A stretch of DNA of 64,000 bases from UBA10438 sp044238605. GTDB taxonomy: Bacteria > Bacteroidota > Ignavibacteria > Kapaibacteriales > Kapaibacteriaceae. The translations under genes were made by a program, and so were the position numbers. Shown here piece after piece: positions 37,079 to 46,167 of this stretch (the stretch's first letter is position 1; each line of letters begins with the position of its first letter). The stretch covers positions 496,001 to 560,000 of the forward strand of contig JBIICY010000001.1 of NCBI GenBank assembly GCA_044238605.1, in the 5' to 3' direction. The notes beneath the pieces were generated by a model. The model searched no databases. It saw only the letters and a list, made by a program, of their open reading frames with translations, and was not told the DNA's origin.

Positions 37079-37537
37079 ATGGCTATCAAGGAACGACTTC
37101 AGCAGCGCACATTCACATCGCCCCATCAGGAGGCAATGCTGAGTGTGATGGTATGCTCCGATGTTCTATTGCGCCTGATGGAAGAGCTAACAGAGCCCCA
37201 TGGCATTACGTCAGCCCAGTACAATGTGCTGCGTATCCTGCGCGGAGTTCATCCGGGCGGACATCCCAGGCGTGAGATCATTCAGCGTATGATCCAGGTT
37301 GCGCCCGACGTAACACGGCTTATCGACCGGCTGGAAAAGAACGGCCTGGTTCGCCGCGACAAAAGCACAGAAGACAAGCGCCTATCCATGACCTTCATTA
37401 CGGAGAAGGGGCTTGCGTTGCTGGAGGGCATTCAACCGCAGTTGGATGAGGTAAACAGGAAGCTATGGGAGAATCTCTCTGATGACGAAGCATTTGCCTT
37501 AGCTAAACTTTGTGATAAATTGGTGGCGTCGGCATAA
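37079..37537 (+). CDS. MarR-family transcriptional regulator
   Basis: 152 residues with the winged-helix arrangement of MarR: ITSAQYNVLRILRGVHPGG, then IIQRMIQVAPDVTRLIDRLEKNGLVRRDKSTEDKRLSMTFITEKG (recognition helix and beta-wing with the DxR-type motif). It is 27 bases after prfA and 27 bases before a DoxX-family gene, the usual MarR-DoxX pairing, so it probably controls that gene in response to oxidants or small organic compounds. Confidence 0.92.
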   Translation: MAIKERLQQRTFTSPHQEAMLSVMVCSDVLLRLMEELTEPHGITSAQYNVLRILRGVHPGGHPRREIIQRMIQVAPDVTRLIDRLEKNGLVRRDKSTEDKRLSMTFITEKGLALLEGIQPQLDEVNRKLWENLSDDEAFALAKLCDKLVASA

Positions 37538-37564
37538 TTCTTCTCCAACCTTTCTGAGGTTTCC

Positions 37565-37924
37565 ATGAATCTTCCAGAACGCTTTCTGGGTCGAGTGTTC
37601 TTCTCGCTCCCTCTTGTGGTGTTTGGTGCTTTCCACTTCATAGCCGGTGATAAAATGGCCGGAGCGGTTCCTGCATGGGTTCCTGGTGGTGTGATTTGGG
37701 TATACATCACTGGACTTGCAATGATCGCTGCACCAATAGCTATGCTCACTGGAAAGAAGGCCAAGCTCGCAGCTCAGCTAACAGCGCTGCTTATGCTTAC
37801 GTATGCACTCGCTGTGCAGTTGCCGGGAGCCATGGGTGGAGATCAGATGGCAACTGTGAGCTTCTTGAAGGATATCATGCTGTGCGGTGGCGCACTGCTC
37901 ATGGCACATCTTAGCGAAGACTAA
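37565..37924 (+). CDS. DoxX-like small membrane protein
   Basis: 119 residues, four membrane helices. Starts RFLGRVFFSLPLVVFGAFHFIAGDKMAGAVPAWVPGG, the DoxX/YphA-like pattern, with the helical DIMLCGGALLMAH near the C-terminus. Family members are small inner-membrane proteins linked to redox or quinone stress. It is probably regulated by the MarR gene next door. A strong terminator follows at 37974-38009. Confidence 0.85.
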   Translation: MNLPERFLGRVFFSLPLVVFGAFHFIAGDKMAGAVPAWVPGGVIWVYITGLAMIAAPIAMLTGKKAKLAAQLTALLMLTYALAVQLPGAMGGDQMATVSFLKDIMLCGGALLMAHLSED

Positions 37925-37930
37925 TACCAT

Positions 37931-37946
37931 GCATGGGAAACCATGC
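37931..37946. other. Small GNRA-type hairpin after the DoxX gene
   Basis: GCATGG, loop GAAA, CCATGC: a perfect 6-bp stem capped by a GNRA tetraloop, 7 bases after the DoxX stop. No U-tract follows, so it may stabilise the mRNA 3' end rather than terminate transcription. Confidence 0.5.
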
Positions 37947-37973
37947 AATATCTCGTCGATCACACACACTATA

Positions 37974-38009
37974 AAACAGCCCCGCAGGCTTTTGCTTGCG
38001 GGGCTGTTT
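37974..38009. terminator. Bidirectional intrinsic terminator between DoxX and acyl-CoA carboxylase genes
   Basis: A 16-bp stem (37974-37989 with 37994-38009, one G-U pair) with a TTTT loop. T-rich sequence follows on the plus strand (TTTGTTATT) and, on the minus strand, TTTTATAG. It lies between two convergent genes and should stop transcription from both sides. Confidence 0.85.
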
Positions 38010-38032
38010 GTTATTGCGACTTACGTATGGAG

Positions 38033-39577
38033 TTAGAGCGGAATATTTCCGTGCTTCTTCCAAGGGTTTGAATCTTCCTTGGTACGCAACAGGCGAAGCG
38101 CCTTCACGAGTACGCCGCGCGTTTCCTGAGGCTCTATCACATCGTCTATGTAGCCCCGTTCAGCTGCTTCATACGGATTGGCAAACTCAACGTTGTACTG
38201 ATCCTGAAGTTCCTGCATGCGCTGTTCTTTATTGTCGGCCTTCTCGATGTCTTTGCGGTACAAAATTTCGACTGCACCCTTAGCACCCATCACGGCAATC
38301 TCTGCCGAAGGCCATGCAACGTTGAAGTCTCCGCGGATATGCTTCGAACTCATCACATCATAGGCTCCGCCATAGGCCTTGCGGGTAATCACCGTAAGCT
38401 TTGGCACAGTGGCCTCGCAGAACGCATACAGCAGCTTGGCACCGTCGCGGATAATACCTCGCCACTCTTGATCTGTTCCAGGCAGGAAGCCAGGAACATC
38501 TTCAAAAACAACTAACGGTATCTCGAATGCATCGCAGAACCGCACAAAACGAGCCCCCTTGGCAGAACTGTTGATATCCAATACTCCCGCCAGCGATGCA
38601 GGCTGGTTAGCAACAATACCAACTGGCATTCCATCGAGTGTTGCAAAGCCTATCACGATGTTCGTTGCATAGTCGGCATGCACCTCAAAGAAGTCTCCTT
38701 CATCGACAACATCGCGTATGACTTCTTTGATGTCGTACGGCTGATTGGGATTGGCTGGGATAATCCTCCGAAGCTTTTCACACTCCCGATGCGGATCGTC
38801 GTTTGTAGGCTTGATAGGGGGCTTTTCACGATTGCTCAGAGGCAGGTACGTCATCAGCTTACGCACGCCAAGAAGCGTTTCGATCTCATTGTCAAAGGCA
38901 AAGTGAGCAACACCACTGCGAGATGCATGTGTCTCTGCGCCGCCGAGTTCTTCAAAGGTGACTTCTTCATGGGTAACGGTCTTCACCACTTCGGGACCCG
39001 TTACGAACATGTAGGATGTGCCCTTTGCCATGAAGATAAAATCCGTGAGAGCTGGCGAATAGACTGCACCTCCAGCACACGGACCAAGGATCACGCTTAT
39101 CTGCGGAATCACTCCGCTGGCCATTGTGTTACGCACGAAGATATCGGCGTATCCGCCAAGAGCAACCACGCCCTCCTGGATACGAGCTCCGCCAGAGTCG
39201 TTGAGCCCGATTACCGGCACGCCAATCTTCATCGCGAGGTCCTGCAGCTTACAGATCTTCTCTGCATGCACCTCTCCAAGAGACCCACCGAATGTTGTGA
39301 AGTCCTGCGAGAACACGCAGACTGTCCGTCCGTGAATAGTGCCCGTACCTGTAACGACGCCGTCACCGAGCGGACGCTGATGTTCTAGACCAAACTTGGT
39401 GGACCTGTGACGAGCTAGCATGTCCATTTCTGTGAAGGATCCCTCGTCCAGCAGCACTTCTAAACGCTCTCGCGCCGTAAGCTTGCCCTTGGCGTGCTGC
39501 GCATCAATGCGGGCTTGTCCGCCGCCGAGTTTGGCCTGTTCTTTTAGACTTCGTAGTTGTTCGATCTTCGCGTCCAC
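38033..39577 (-). CDS. Acyl-CoA carboxylase carboxyltransferase (propionyl-CoA carboxylase beta type)
   Basis: 514 residues, the length of PccB/MmdA. Transfers carboxylate from carboxybiotin to propionyl- or acetyl-CoA. Motifs: LTARERLEVLLDEGSF, GLNDSGGARIQEGV, ILGPCAGGAVYSPALTDFIFM, NREKPP, VFEDVPGFLPGTDQEW and KAYGGAYDVMSSKHIRGD. The start is GTG 39577 with an AAGGAG Shine-Dalgarno at 39584-39589. No biotin carboxylase or biotin carrier gene is adjacent; a partner elsewhere, or a decarboxylase complex, is needed. Confidence 0.92.
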   Translation of the reverse strand: MDAKIEQLRSLKEQAKLGGGQARIDAQHAKGKLTARERLEVLLDEGSFTEMDMLARHRSTKFGLEHQRPLGDGVVTGTGTIHGRTVCVFSQDFTTFGGSLGEVHAEKICKLQDLAMKIGVPVIGLNDSGGARIQEGVVALGGYADIFVRNTMASGVIPQISVILGPCAGGAVYSPALTDFIFMAKGTSYMFVTGPEVVKTVTHEEVTFEELGGAETHASRSGVAHFAFDNEIETLLGVRKLMTYLPLSNREKPPIKPTNDDPHRECEKLRRIIPANPNQPYDIKEVIRDVVDEGDFFEVHADYATNIVIGFATLDGMPVGIVANQPASLAGVLDINSSAKGARFVRFCDAFEIPLVVFEDVPGFLPGTDQEWRGIIRDGAKLLYAFCEATVPKLTVITRKAYGGAYDVMSSKHIRGDFNVAWPSAEIAVMGAKGAVEILYRKDIEKADNKEQRMQELQDQYNVEFANPYEAAERGYIDDVIEPQETRGVLVKALRLLRTKEDSNPWKKHGNIPL

Positions 39578-39627
39578 GTACTTCTCCTTGTTCGAAGGCT
39601 CGAAAATAGGCAGTAATTTGTCGTCCT

Positions 39628-40008
39628 ATGTCACATCGCCTTGTCCTTATGCTCTCGGCCATCTTTATGATGTTTGCCGTTTTCGGTTTTGTTTTTGCCT
39701 ATGGGGCCTTCGTCGGCGAAAACGACGACATCGGCTGGGGTAATCTGTGGCTGGGCGTCACGATGATTACCACGTCAGCCATTGTATTGGTGGTTGGCCT
39801 TCGTATCAAGAAGCGCGAGGATGCGCGCGTAGACAACGTTATCGCAGACCTTCTAGCAAAGAATGCATGTATCGAGGCAATACGATTTGCAGAGCACCTC
39901 AGCATCTCGCTAGATGATGCCCGAGACGTCCTCGACAAGCGTGCACGGGCCAACAATTGGAGCCGCCTAGAATTGGAACAGTACAACGCAAAGTACTTTG
40001 TAGCATAA
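39628..40008 (+). CDS. Small membrane protein of unknown function
   Basis: 126 residues: two membrane helices (about 8-28 and 41-58) followed by a soluble C-terminal helical region (KKREDARVDNVIADLLAKNACIEAIRFAEHLSISLDDARDVLDKRARANNW) that resembles a short-tail SHOCT/DUF-type domain. A -7-like TAATTTG lies at 39614-39620, 7 bases before the ATG. It is 4 bases ahead of the glycosyltransferase pair and may be part of that operon. Confidence 0.75.
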   Translation: MSHRLVLMLSAIFMMFAVFGFVFAYGAFVGENDDIGWGNLWLGVTMITTSAIVLVVGLRIKKREDARVDNVIADLLAKNACIEAIRFAEHLSISLDDARDVLDKRARANNWSRLELEQYNAKYFVA

Positions 40009-40012
40009 GGCA

Positions 40013-40705
40013 ATGATTGCAGGCCAATCCATTGGCGTTGTCATTCCCGCTCTCAACGAAGAAGCGTCCATCGGAGTCGTTATCGCGTCGATATCGCACA
40101 TGTTCGATCATATCGTTGTCGTCGACAATGGATCTACTGATCGTACCGCCGAGATCGCTCTCGGCAAAGGGGCTCATGTTGTCCATGAAGGCCAACGAGG
40201 TTACGGCGCAGCGTGCCTTCGAGGTATTGCGCAGCTGTCGGAGAATCCTCCAGACATAGTGCTGTTTATGGATGCCGATGCAAGCGACCATCCAGAGGAT
40301 GCATTGCGTGTGGCAACCTTTGTAGCCAACGGATCATGCGATATGTGCCTAGGTAGTCGCGTTCGCGGCGAACATGAACAGGGCTCACTCACCCCTGTTC
40401 AGATATTCGGCAATTGGCTTTCAACAACGCTGATATGCCTACTGTGGAAGGTTCGCTACACAGATCTTGGACCGTTGCGCGCTATCAAGTGGGAAGCACT
40501 TTCAGATCTCTGCATGGAAGACCGCACGTGGGGGTGGACTATTGAGATGCAGATCAAGGCCGCCAAGACGAATCTCCGTGTGCTCGAGATACCGGTCCGT
40601 TATCGCGTCCGTATCGGTACGTCGAAGATCTCTGGAACTATTATGGGGTCGATTCGCGCCGGCACAAAGATCATTGCAACGATCGTACGGTACGCCGTTC
40701 GATGA
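40013..40705 (+). CDS. Family 2 glycosyltransferase (polyprenyl-phosphate sugar synthase type)
   Basis: 230 residues, GT-A fold: GVVIPALNEEASIGVVIASI, IVVVDNGSTDRTAEIA, and the DXD-type VLFMDADASDHPED. The later GSRVRGEHEQGSLTPVQIFGNWLSTTLICLLWK and YTDLGPLRAIKW match dolichyl/undecaprenyl-phosphate glucose or mannose synthases. It likely charges a lipid carrier with one sugar, which the membrane glycosyltransferase 9 bases downstream could use. Sugar identity unknown. Confidence 0.88.
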   Translation: MIAGQSIGVVIPALNEEASIGVVIASISHMFDHIVVVDNGSTDRTAEIALGKGAHVVHEGQRGYGAACLRGIAQLSENPPDIVLFMDADASDHPEDALRVATFVANGSCDMCLGSRVRGEHEQGSLTPVQIFGNWLSTTLICLLWKVRYTDLGPLRAIKWEALSDLCMEDRTWGWTIEMQIKAAKTNLRVLEIPVRYRVRIGTSKISGTIMGSIRAGTKIIATIVRYAVR

Positions 40706-40714
40706 TCTTCAATC

Positions 40715-41980
40715 ATGATGCTGAATACATCACATATCGTCATTATCTGGTTTGTGTTAAGTGCGCTATGGGGCTTTCTGATGTGGAAGCTGATACATGG
40801 CAACACCACGCACTTTCGTACGTTGCGTCCTGTTCTCATTACAGTCTGGGTAACATGTGCTGCTGTATTGTTCATGCATACAGATCTGCTTTCCGACGAT
40901 GCACATCGCTACCGCTGGGATGGATGGGTAGCCGCACATGGAATCGACCCCTATTCCGCAGCGCCAACTGATGTATCGCTAGAACATCTCGCGCACGCAA
41001 ATGCAGGTGTAAGCTATCCTGCAGACATCAACAACAACACCCTAAAGACGATCTACCCGCCGGCCTCGCAATTGGTGTTTCGCATCTGCGTCGCGGCAGG
41101 GGGAACATCTCCGCTCGGATTCAAAGCGGCATGGGTTGGCGTGTGCCTTGTTCTTGTTCTGCTAACGCTCTGGCTGATCTGGAACAACGTGGTTCTGTCA
41201 ACGCTGTATCTGTCCATCATAGCTTCTCCGATTCTCCTGCTGCATGGTTTCATGGATATCCATGTTGACATTCTCATGGCACTCGCAGCGGGACTTGCCA
41301 TTGCCCTGCTGCACAGGTCAACAATGATCAGTATGGCAGCACAAGGGCTATTGGGAATCGCGATTAGCATGAAGTATCTGCCTGTTGTTCTTGTGCCCCA
41401 TTTCATCACTTACAACAACGTACGTCTGCGCGCCATCATCCAGCGCCTTGCGATCATCATCGCGGCAGTAGGCGTGATGTATCTACCCTATGTGGGTTCT
41501 GACGTTTTGGGAAGTCTTGGCGTCTTTGCTGCAGCATGGCAGGCAAACTCATTTTTGGCATCGATTGGCAACAATGTCATGCAACCTGCCTCCACTCGTC
41601 TAGCGCTAATGGCTATAGCAGTGCTTGGACTGATGTTGATCCTCATGCGCTATCGGAGCAAACCTGAGTGGGCGGCGGGACTCATGGTGATGTTGGTATT
41701 GTTGTGTTCACCGGTGGTGCACCCCTGGTACCTTGCGCTACCACTTGTGCTTCTGCTGATTGCTCCAATGAGATCTACGATCGTTTGGACAATCACCATG
41801 AGCATCTATGGACTTACCTATCAAATGTACAAGGGCAATGGAGTCTGGTTTGACAACCCCATTGCCCTTGCTCTTGAATATGTTCCTGTCTTTATGGCCT
41901 TTGCGGCAGATATCTACCGCGGACCCTTACTGCTTGGTGATGAGCAGCGTGCGGGTGTTGCCACCAGCGTTGATGGTTAG
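40715..41980 (+). CDS. Polytopic membrane glycosyltransferase (GT-C, DUF2029/mannosyltransferase-like)
   Basis: 421 residues, about 10-12 membrane helices. Early luminal motif LLSDDAHRYRWDGWVAAHGIDPYSAAP (acidic DD plus the G.DPY signature) and later NTLKTIYPPASQLVF fit GT-C enzymes that use lipid-linked sugars. It follows the GT2 gene closely. The 3' end overlaps the convergent T9SS gene by 54 bases, so its last 17 codons are antisense to that gene's sorting domain. Confidence 0.82.
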   Translation: MMLNTSHIVIIWFVLSALWGFLMWKLIHGNTTHFRTLRPVLITVWVTCAAVLFMHTDLLSDDAHRYRWDGWVAAHGIDPYSAAPTDVSLEHLAHANAGVSYPADINNNTLKTIYPPASQLVFRICVAAGGTSPLGFKAAWVGVCLVLVLLTLWLIWNNVVLSTLYLSIIASPILLLHGFMDIHVDILMALAAGLAIALLHRSTMISMAAQGLLGIAISMKYLPVVLVPHFITYNNVRLRAIIQRLAIIIAAVGVMYLPYVGSDVLGSLGVFAAAWQANSFLASIGNNVMQPASTRLALMAIAVLGLMLILMRYRSKPEWAAGLMVMLVLLCSPVVHPWYLALPLVLLLIAPMRSTIVWTITMSIYGLTYQMYKGNGVWFDNPIALALEYVPVFMAFAADIYRGPLLLGDEQRAGVATSVDG

Positions 41981-44008
41981 CGAATACACGCCAACCGGCC
42001 CATCGATCGTGAGCGGCTGGAGATCATGCGCAGATTCAACGCGCGCAACGATGCGTCCAATCATGTCTGTCAGTACAAGTTCGGCACCATAAGCCCCCTG
42101 AAGCGTAATGCTACCAGATGTTGGGTTAGGGTACACGCTGATCGTAGTTCCGTCGATAAGATCTGCTACGTCTGTTGTGCCGACTAGGAAGTTGTCGGAC
42201 CAACGATTACAGCCGGAGGTGTCGCTGATCAATACGCGATAGAATCCATCGCCGGCGATCTTAACTGTGCGCGATGTTGCTCCCTTGATCGGCTGTCCTT
42301 CGCGATACCATTGGTAGTTCACTAAATCTACTGAGCATGTGAGCTCGTCTGCGCTGCGTGTGATAAGAGGCAACTGAAGACCTGGCTTTACAGTAATCGT
42401 AACGGTATCCGTGTTCTTGATGCAGTCATCAAAACCCTTGATGCGGCAGTATACCGTGTACGTCCCCTGCTTCAATGCTGAGGTATTGTACTTGTATCCA
42501 GTAAGTGAAATCTTTTCGTTGTTCTGATACCACTCATACGACGGGTAACCAAAGCGAACCTGGATCAATGTGTCTTGGCCTTCACAGATTTCAATCGCGG
42601 CCGCACGTGGATTCAGAAGTGTGCTTGGACCGCAATCGAGAGCAGCTACGAACACATCATCAAAGCGGTCTCCCATGATCTTCTCATCGTCGAAGTAGGC
42701 ATAGGTATCGAACGTGCCCGTGACATACGGGATGTTCTTTGCGTCAACTGCGATTGAACGTGTTCCATCATCATACGGTCCACCGTATGTGCGCACCCAG
42801 TCTACCTCGCCGTTGGAAAGAATACGAGCTACAAATCCATCATTGCCGCCACGTGAATCATCAGCGTATGTTCCGATAACAGTTGTGCTGTCGTACCAGC
42901 CCCCTACGAACATGTTGCCCTTGGCATCAGCAGTGATGCATGTTCCGCGCTCGTCAAATGTGCTGCCGTAGTTCTTTAGCAGCTCGAACTCGCCTTCCTT
43001 CGACATCCGCGTTACGAAGAAGTCTGTTCCAAACTCACCCGCTGCTTTGAGCGTCTGCGTATCGAAATTCATCGTCTGCTTCATAGAACCAGTGATGAGC
43101 AAACGTCCATCCTGAAGTGTATTGCAGGCGATTTGATCGTCGATGCCGCTCCAGCCGAGACGCTTAGCCCAAAGGGGCTGACCCGTCGCGTTCAGAGCAC
43201 GCACGAAGAAATCGGCCAGGCCGGTGTAGCTGTCAAATGTGGCATTGCCGAATGTGACTTGTCCAATGAATGTACCAACGCTGTATACGCGGTCTCCCGT
43301 AGGCGACACGCTGATACCCTTAGCCATGTCGTTGTCGGATGATCCTGCACCAACTACCCACTGGAAATCACCAGCTGAATTAAGCTTAGCAACGAATGCG
43401 TCGAGCTTACCTACGGCTTTATACGTCTTTGTGCCGAACTGTCCGGTACCGCCGACGCCACCCGCAACATAGACGTTTCCTGTTGAGTCTACGGCCAGGT
43501 AAGGGGCTCCTTCATCGTACGTAGGCGAGCCGAACACCTTTACCCACTGCATCACACCAAACCTGTCGAGCTTTGCAACAAACATGTCCATGCTTGTTGC
43601 ATCAATGCCCTCAACAAGTTCACCGGCAACCACGGCCTGATCGATGAACGACCCACCGAAGTAATAGTTACCCTTGTTGTCAACAACGATCGACGTTGCT
43701 TCGTCTACGTCAAAACTCCCATGGGCATCGGCATTGATAGGCTGGCCCTTTGAGTTGAACCGCGCTGTGAAGATGTCGTAGTTACCGAGCGCCTGTACCG
43801 TCATACCGCTCACATTGAGCGAATCAGAGAATACGCCAACAACATGAAGGTCGCCGTTGGGAGCGATAGCCATGGAGAACGACTCATCGAAGCTAGGACC
43901 CGTAACTGTCTTGATCCATGTGTATCGCTGAGCCTGCATCGGCACAGCAAGCAGTGCCGAGATGATCATAGCGCACAGCATGAGTGCGCGTGCAGAGAAA
44001 ATCTTCAT
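41927..44008 (-). CDS. SBBP-repeat T9SS-secreted protein
   Basis: 693 residues from ATG 44008 (the open frame to 44149 overlaps nusB). Signal peptide ends MQAQ (about residue 27). At least eight SBBP-type propeller blades follow: ITADAKGNMFVGGWYDSTT, VAVDSTGNVYVAGGVGG, SIVVDNKGNYYFGGSF and others, alternating with FVAKLD/WVK segments. Next is an Ig-like pair (FGYPSYEWYQNNEKI; VDLVNYQWYREGQPI) and a T9SS type A tail from VYPNPTSGSITLQGAYG to TRTLLITKQ. Probably a surface adhesin-like protein. Confidence 0.9.
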   Translation of the reverse strand: MKIFSARALMLCAMIISALLAVPMQAQRYTWIKTVTGPSFDESFSMAIAPNGDLHVVGVFSDSLNVSGMTVQALGNYDIFTARFNSKGQPINADAHGSFDVDEATSIVVDNKGNYYFGGSFIDQAVVAGELVEGIDATSMDMFVAKLDRFGVMQWVKVFGSPTYDEGAPYLAVDSTGNVYVAGGVGGTGQFGTKTYKAVGKLDAFVAKLNSAGDFQWVVGAGSSDNDMAKGISVSPTGDRVYSVGTFIGQVTFGNATFDSYTGLADFFVRALNATGQPLWAKRLGWSGIDDQIACNTLQDGRLLITGSMKQTMNFDTQTLKAAGEFGTDFFVTRMSKEGEFELLKNYGSTFDERGTCITADAKGNMFVGGWYDSTTVIGTYADDSRGGNDGFVARILSNGEVDWVRTYGGPYDDGTRSIAVDAKNIPYVTGTFDTYAYFDDEKIMGDRFDDVFVAALDCGPSTLLNPRAAAIEICEGQDTLIQVRFGYPSYEWYQNNEKISLTGYKYNTSALKQGTYTVYCRIKGFDDCIKNTDTVTITVKPGLQLPLITRSADELTCSVDLVNYQWYREGQPIKGATSRTVKIAGDGFYRVLISDTSGCNRWSDNFLVGTTDVADLIDGTTISVYPNPTSGSITLQGAYGAELVLTDMIGRIVARVESAHDLQPLTIDGPVGVYSLTINAGGNTRTLLITKQ

Positions 44009-44021
44009 ACATCTCCCCTCG

Positions 44022-44609
44022 TCAGGGCTGAAGTCCCCGACCAGTTTTCGAAATGAGGTTGGTTGATTGCAGTTCTTCGATGATCGCATCAAGAATGCCG
44101 TTAATAAACGTACCACTTTTATCAGTGGAATACCGCTTGGCAAGCTCAATCACTTCGTTGATCGTTACCTTCACAGGAATCTCGGAGCACGAAACCAGCT
44201 CCGCAACGGCAAGCCGCATCAGGATGATGTCAAGCGCGGCGATACGGTCGAAATCCCAATTCTGAGCGTGCTTTTTGATCAGCTCTGTGGTGTTCTCACG
44301 CTGGGTGATGCAGGCCGTAACAACATTTCGTGCATAGGCTACTTCATCATCGTTCCAGCGAATCGGCACATCTGCTTCAAGTTCTCGAACCTCGTCCGGA
44401 TGCAGAATTCTCTCACCGCTCGTGGACTCCTTGGCATCGAAAGTAAACTCACGATAGAACACGTGGTTAAATGCCACGTCGAGAGAAACATCGCCACTAT
44501 CGGTAGCTGCAAGGATCTGCAGCACCTTTTCACGGGCAAGGTGACGTGTTCCCTTAATCTTCGAGTTGCGGCTGACTGGAAAGTCGTTGTCGGACAAGTT
44601 TGTTGACAA
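44022..44609 (-). CDS. nusB: Transcription antitermination factor NusB
   Basis: 195 residues, longer than the 139-residue E. coli protein, with an extended charged N-terminus before GTRHLAREKVLQILAA. The C-terminal half (WDFDRIAALDIILMRLAVAELVSCSEIPVKVTINEVIELAKRYSTDKSGTFINGILDAI) is the NusB signature. It acts with NusE/S10 on boxA RNA in rRNA antitermination. It is 14 bases after the leucine-dehydrogenase-like gene. Confidence 0.92.
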   Translation of the reverse strand: MSTNLSDNDFPVSRNSKIKGTRHLAREKVLQILAATDSGDVSLDVAFNHVFYREFTFDAKESTSGERILHPDEVRELEADVPIRWNDDEVAYARNVVTACITQRENTTELIKKHAQNWDFDRIAALDIILMRLAVAELVSCSEIPVKVTINEVIELAKRYSTDKSGTFINGILDAIIEELQSTNLISKTGRGLQP

Positions 44610-44623
44610 AGAAACTCCCTCGC

Positions 44624-45712
44624 TTATACACCACGGATCGTTGGCGATCCGGTGTATGATCCATGAACGTGGCGAATCTTACGTAGGCGTTCTTCGGCAA
44701 TGGCATTCGATGCTTCGTACGTAAGGATGTTCTTTTCGCTTGCAACGGCAAAAATGTTCATCGTGATATCGTAGATACCTTCTGCCTGACGCATCACCTT
44801 GTTGCGGTCATAGCCTTCAACTTCAGAGGCAACATTCATTAGTCCGCCTGAGTTAACTACGTAGTCTGGTGCATACAGAATGCCGCGAGACTTGAGTGCT
44901 TCGCCGTGCTTCTTTTCTTCCTTCAGCTGATTGTTCGCACCACCGCAGATAACTGCGCATGTGAGCTGCGGAATTGTCTCGTCGTTTAGGATCGCTCCCA
45001 ATGCATTCGGCGAAAAGATATCGCACTCGTGTGTAAACACTGCTTCAGGCGCAATCACTTCTGCACCTGTGCGTGCTGCAAGTGAGGCTGCTTTTTCTGC
45101 ATAGATATCAGATACAAAAACCTTAGCGCCATCTTTCACAAGATGTTCAACAAGGAAGCTTGCAACATTGCCAGCCCCCTGCACAACAACCTTCTTGCCG
45201 GCGAGTGAATCGCTGCCCCAGGTTGTCTTTGCAGATGCACGCATGCCAGAATACACACCAAATGCTGTTACGGGGCTTGGGTCTCCTGATCCGCCAGGAC
45301 CGCCTACACCAGTAACGTACTTCGTTTCCATGCGAATCCATTCCATGTCGCGAACACTTGTTCCAACATCTTCTGCCGTGATGTACTTTCCGCGAAGAGA
45401 TTCGACCATGCGGCCGTAAGCGCGGAAGAGCGGCTCGGATTTATCTGTACGGGAGTCGCCAAGGATCACAGCCTTGCCGCCACCGAGGTTAACGCCGCTA
45501 ACAGCCGCCTTATACGTCATGCCGCGCGACAACCGCAGGGCATCCGTGATTGCCGCTTCATCGGATTCATACTTCCACATACGCGTACCGCCAAGAGCAG
45601 GTCCGAGTGATGTGTCGTGCACTGCGATGATGGCGCGAAGACCTGTTACTGGATCAGAGCAAAGCACAACTTCCTCGTGACCCATTGATGCGAGCGTGTC
45701 AAAGATTTGCAT
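44624..45712 (-). CDS. Leucine/branched-chain amino-acid dehydrogenase
   Basis: 362 residues of the Glu/Leu/Phe/Val dehydrogenase family. Conserved GPALGGTRMWKY, catalytic-lysine regions LSRGMTYKAAVSGVNLGGGKAVI, the NAD-binding KKVVVQGAGNVASFLVEHL, and PNALGAILNDETIPQLTCAVICGGANNQL. It oxidatively deaminates leucine/valine to the 2-oxo acid with NAD. Length and motifs favour leucine dehydrogenase over glutamate dehydrogenase. Confidence 0.9.
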   Translation of the reverse strand: MQIFDTLASMGHEEVVLCSDPVTGLRAIIAVHDTSLGPALGGTRMWKYESDEAAITDALRLSRGMTYKAAVSGVNLGGGKAVILGDSRTDKSEPLFRAYGRMVESLRGKYITAEDVGTSVRDMEWIRMETKYVTGVGGPGGSGDPSPVTAFGVYSGMRASAKTTWGSDSLAGKKVVVQGAGNVASFLVEHLVKDGAKVFVSDIYAEKAASLAARTGAEVIAPEAVFTHECDIFSPNALGAILNDETIPQLTCAVICGGANNQLKEEKKHGEALKSRGILYAPDYVVNSGGLMNVASEVEGYDRNKVMRQAEGIYDITMNIFAVASEKNILTYEASNAIAEERLRKIRHVHGSYTGSPTIRGV

Positions 45713-45752
45713 AGTTCGTTACTATCGTGGTAAATGAGAGGTCAAAAATACG

Positions 45753-45777
45753 AACGGCCGCCCAATGGGCGGCCGTT
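45753..45777 (-). terminator. Intrinsic terminator of the RRM protein gene
   Basis: A perfect 11-bp GC-rich stem (AACGGCCGCCC with GGGCGGCCGTT) and AAT loop. On the minus strand TATTTTTG follows, giving the U-tract. It lies 25 bases past the stop of the RRM gene. Confidence 0.85.
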
Positions 45778-45801
45778 CTTGCATGTGATCTCGCGTTCGG
45801 A

Positions 45802-46080
45802 TTAATAACGAGGACCACGGTCTTGACGAGGACGCTCTTCGCGAGGGCGAGCCTCGTTGACGACCAATGGTCGTCCGCCCATGTTGCGGCCATTCATTGC
45901 TTCAATGGCCTGGTTGCCAGCGGCAGCGTCCGGCATTTCGACAAAGCCGAACCCGCGAGAACGCCCTGTGAACTTATCCTTCACAACTGAAGCGGACTGC
46001 ACGGCGCCGAATTCAGAGAACGATGCACGAAGTTCGTTATCGTCCATCGAATACGGCAGGTTGCCTACATAGATATTCAT
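45802..46080 (-). CDS. Single-RRM RNA-binding protein
   Basis: 92 residues: one RNA-recognition motif with RNP2 IYVGNLPY (residues 3-10) and RNP1 RGFGFVEM (about 46-53), then an Arg/Glu/Pro-rich tail. Such small RRM proteins in Bacteroidetes and cyanobacteria are abundant and often cold-induced. I chose ATG 46080 (MNIYVGN), not 46113. A perfect terminator follows, and a 162-base leader with an inverted repeat precedes it. Confidence 0.93.
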   Translation of the reverse strand: MNIYVGNLPYSMDDNELRASFSEFGAVQSASVVKDKFTGRSRGFGFVEMPDAAAGNQAIEAMNGRNMGGRPLVVNEARPREERPRQDRGPRY

Positions 46081-46094
46081 ACAATCGACCCTTT

Positions 46095-46167
46095 GCGGAG
46101 CTGTGGACATCACTAGTGTTGAACCATTGATTTACTATCGACCTAGTGCCCCGGAACGTAGCTCCGC
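46095..46167 (-). promoter_or_regulatory. Possible structured leader of the RRM gene
   Basis: Complementary 8-mers GCGGAGCT (46095-46102) and AGCTCCGC (46160-46167) flank a palindrome CACTAGTG (46111-46118) in the 5' region of the RRM gene. They could fold into a leader structure controlling this RNA-binding protein. Pairing is by inspection only; the 57-base loop makes it uncertain. Confidence 0.3.
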
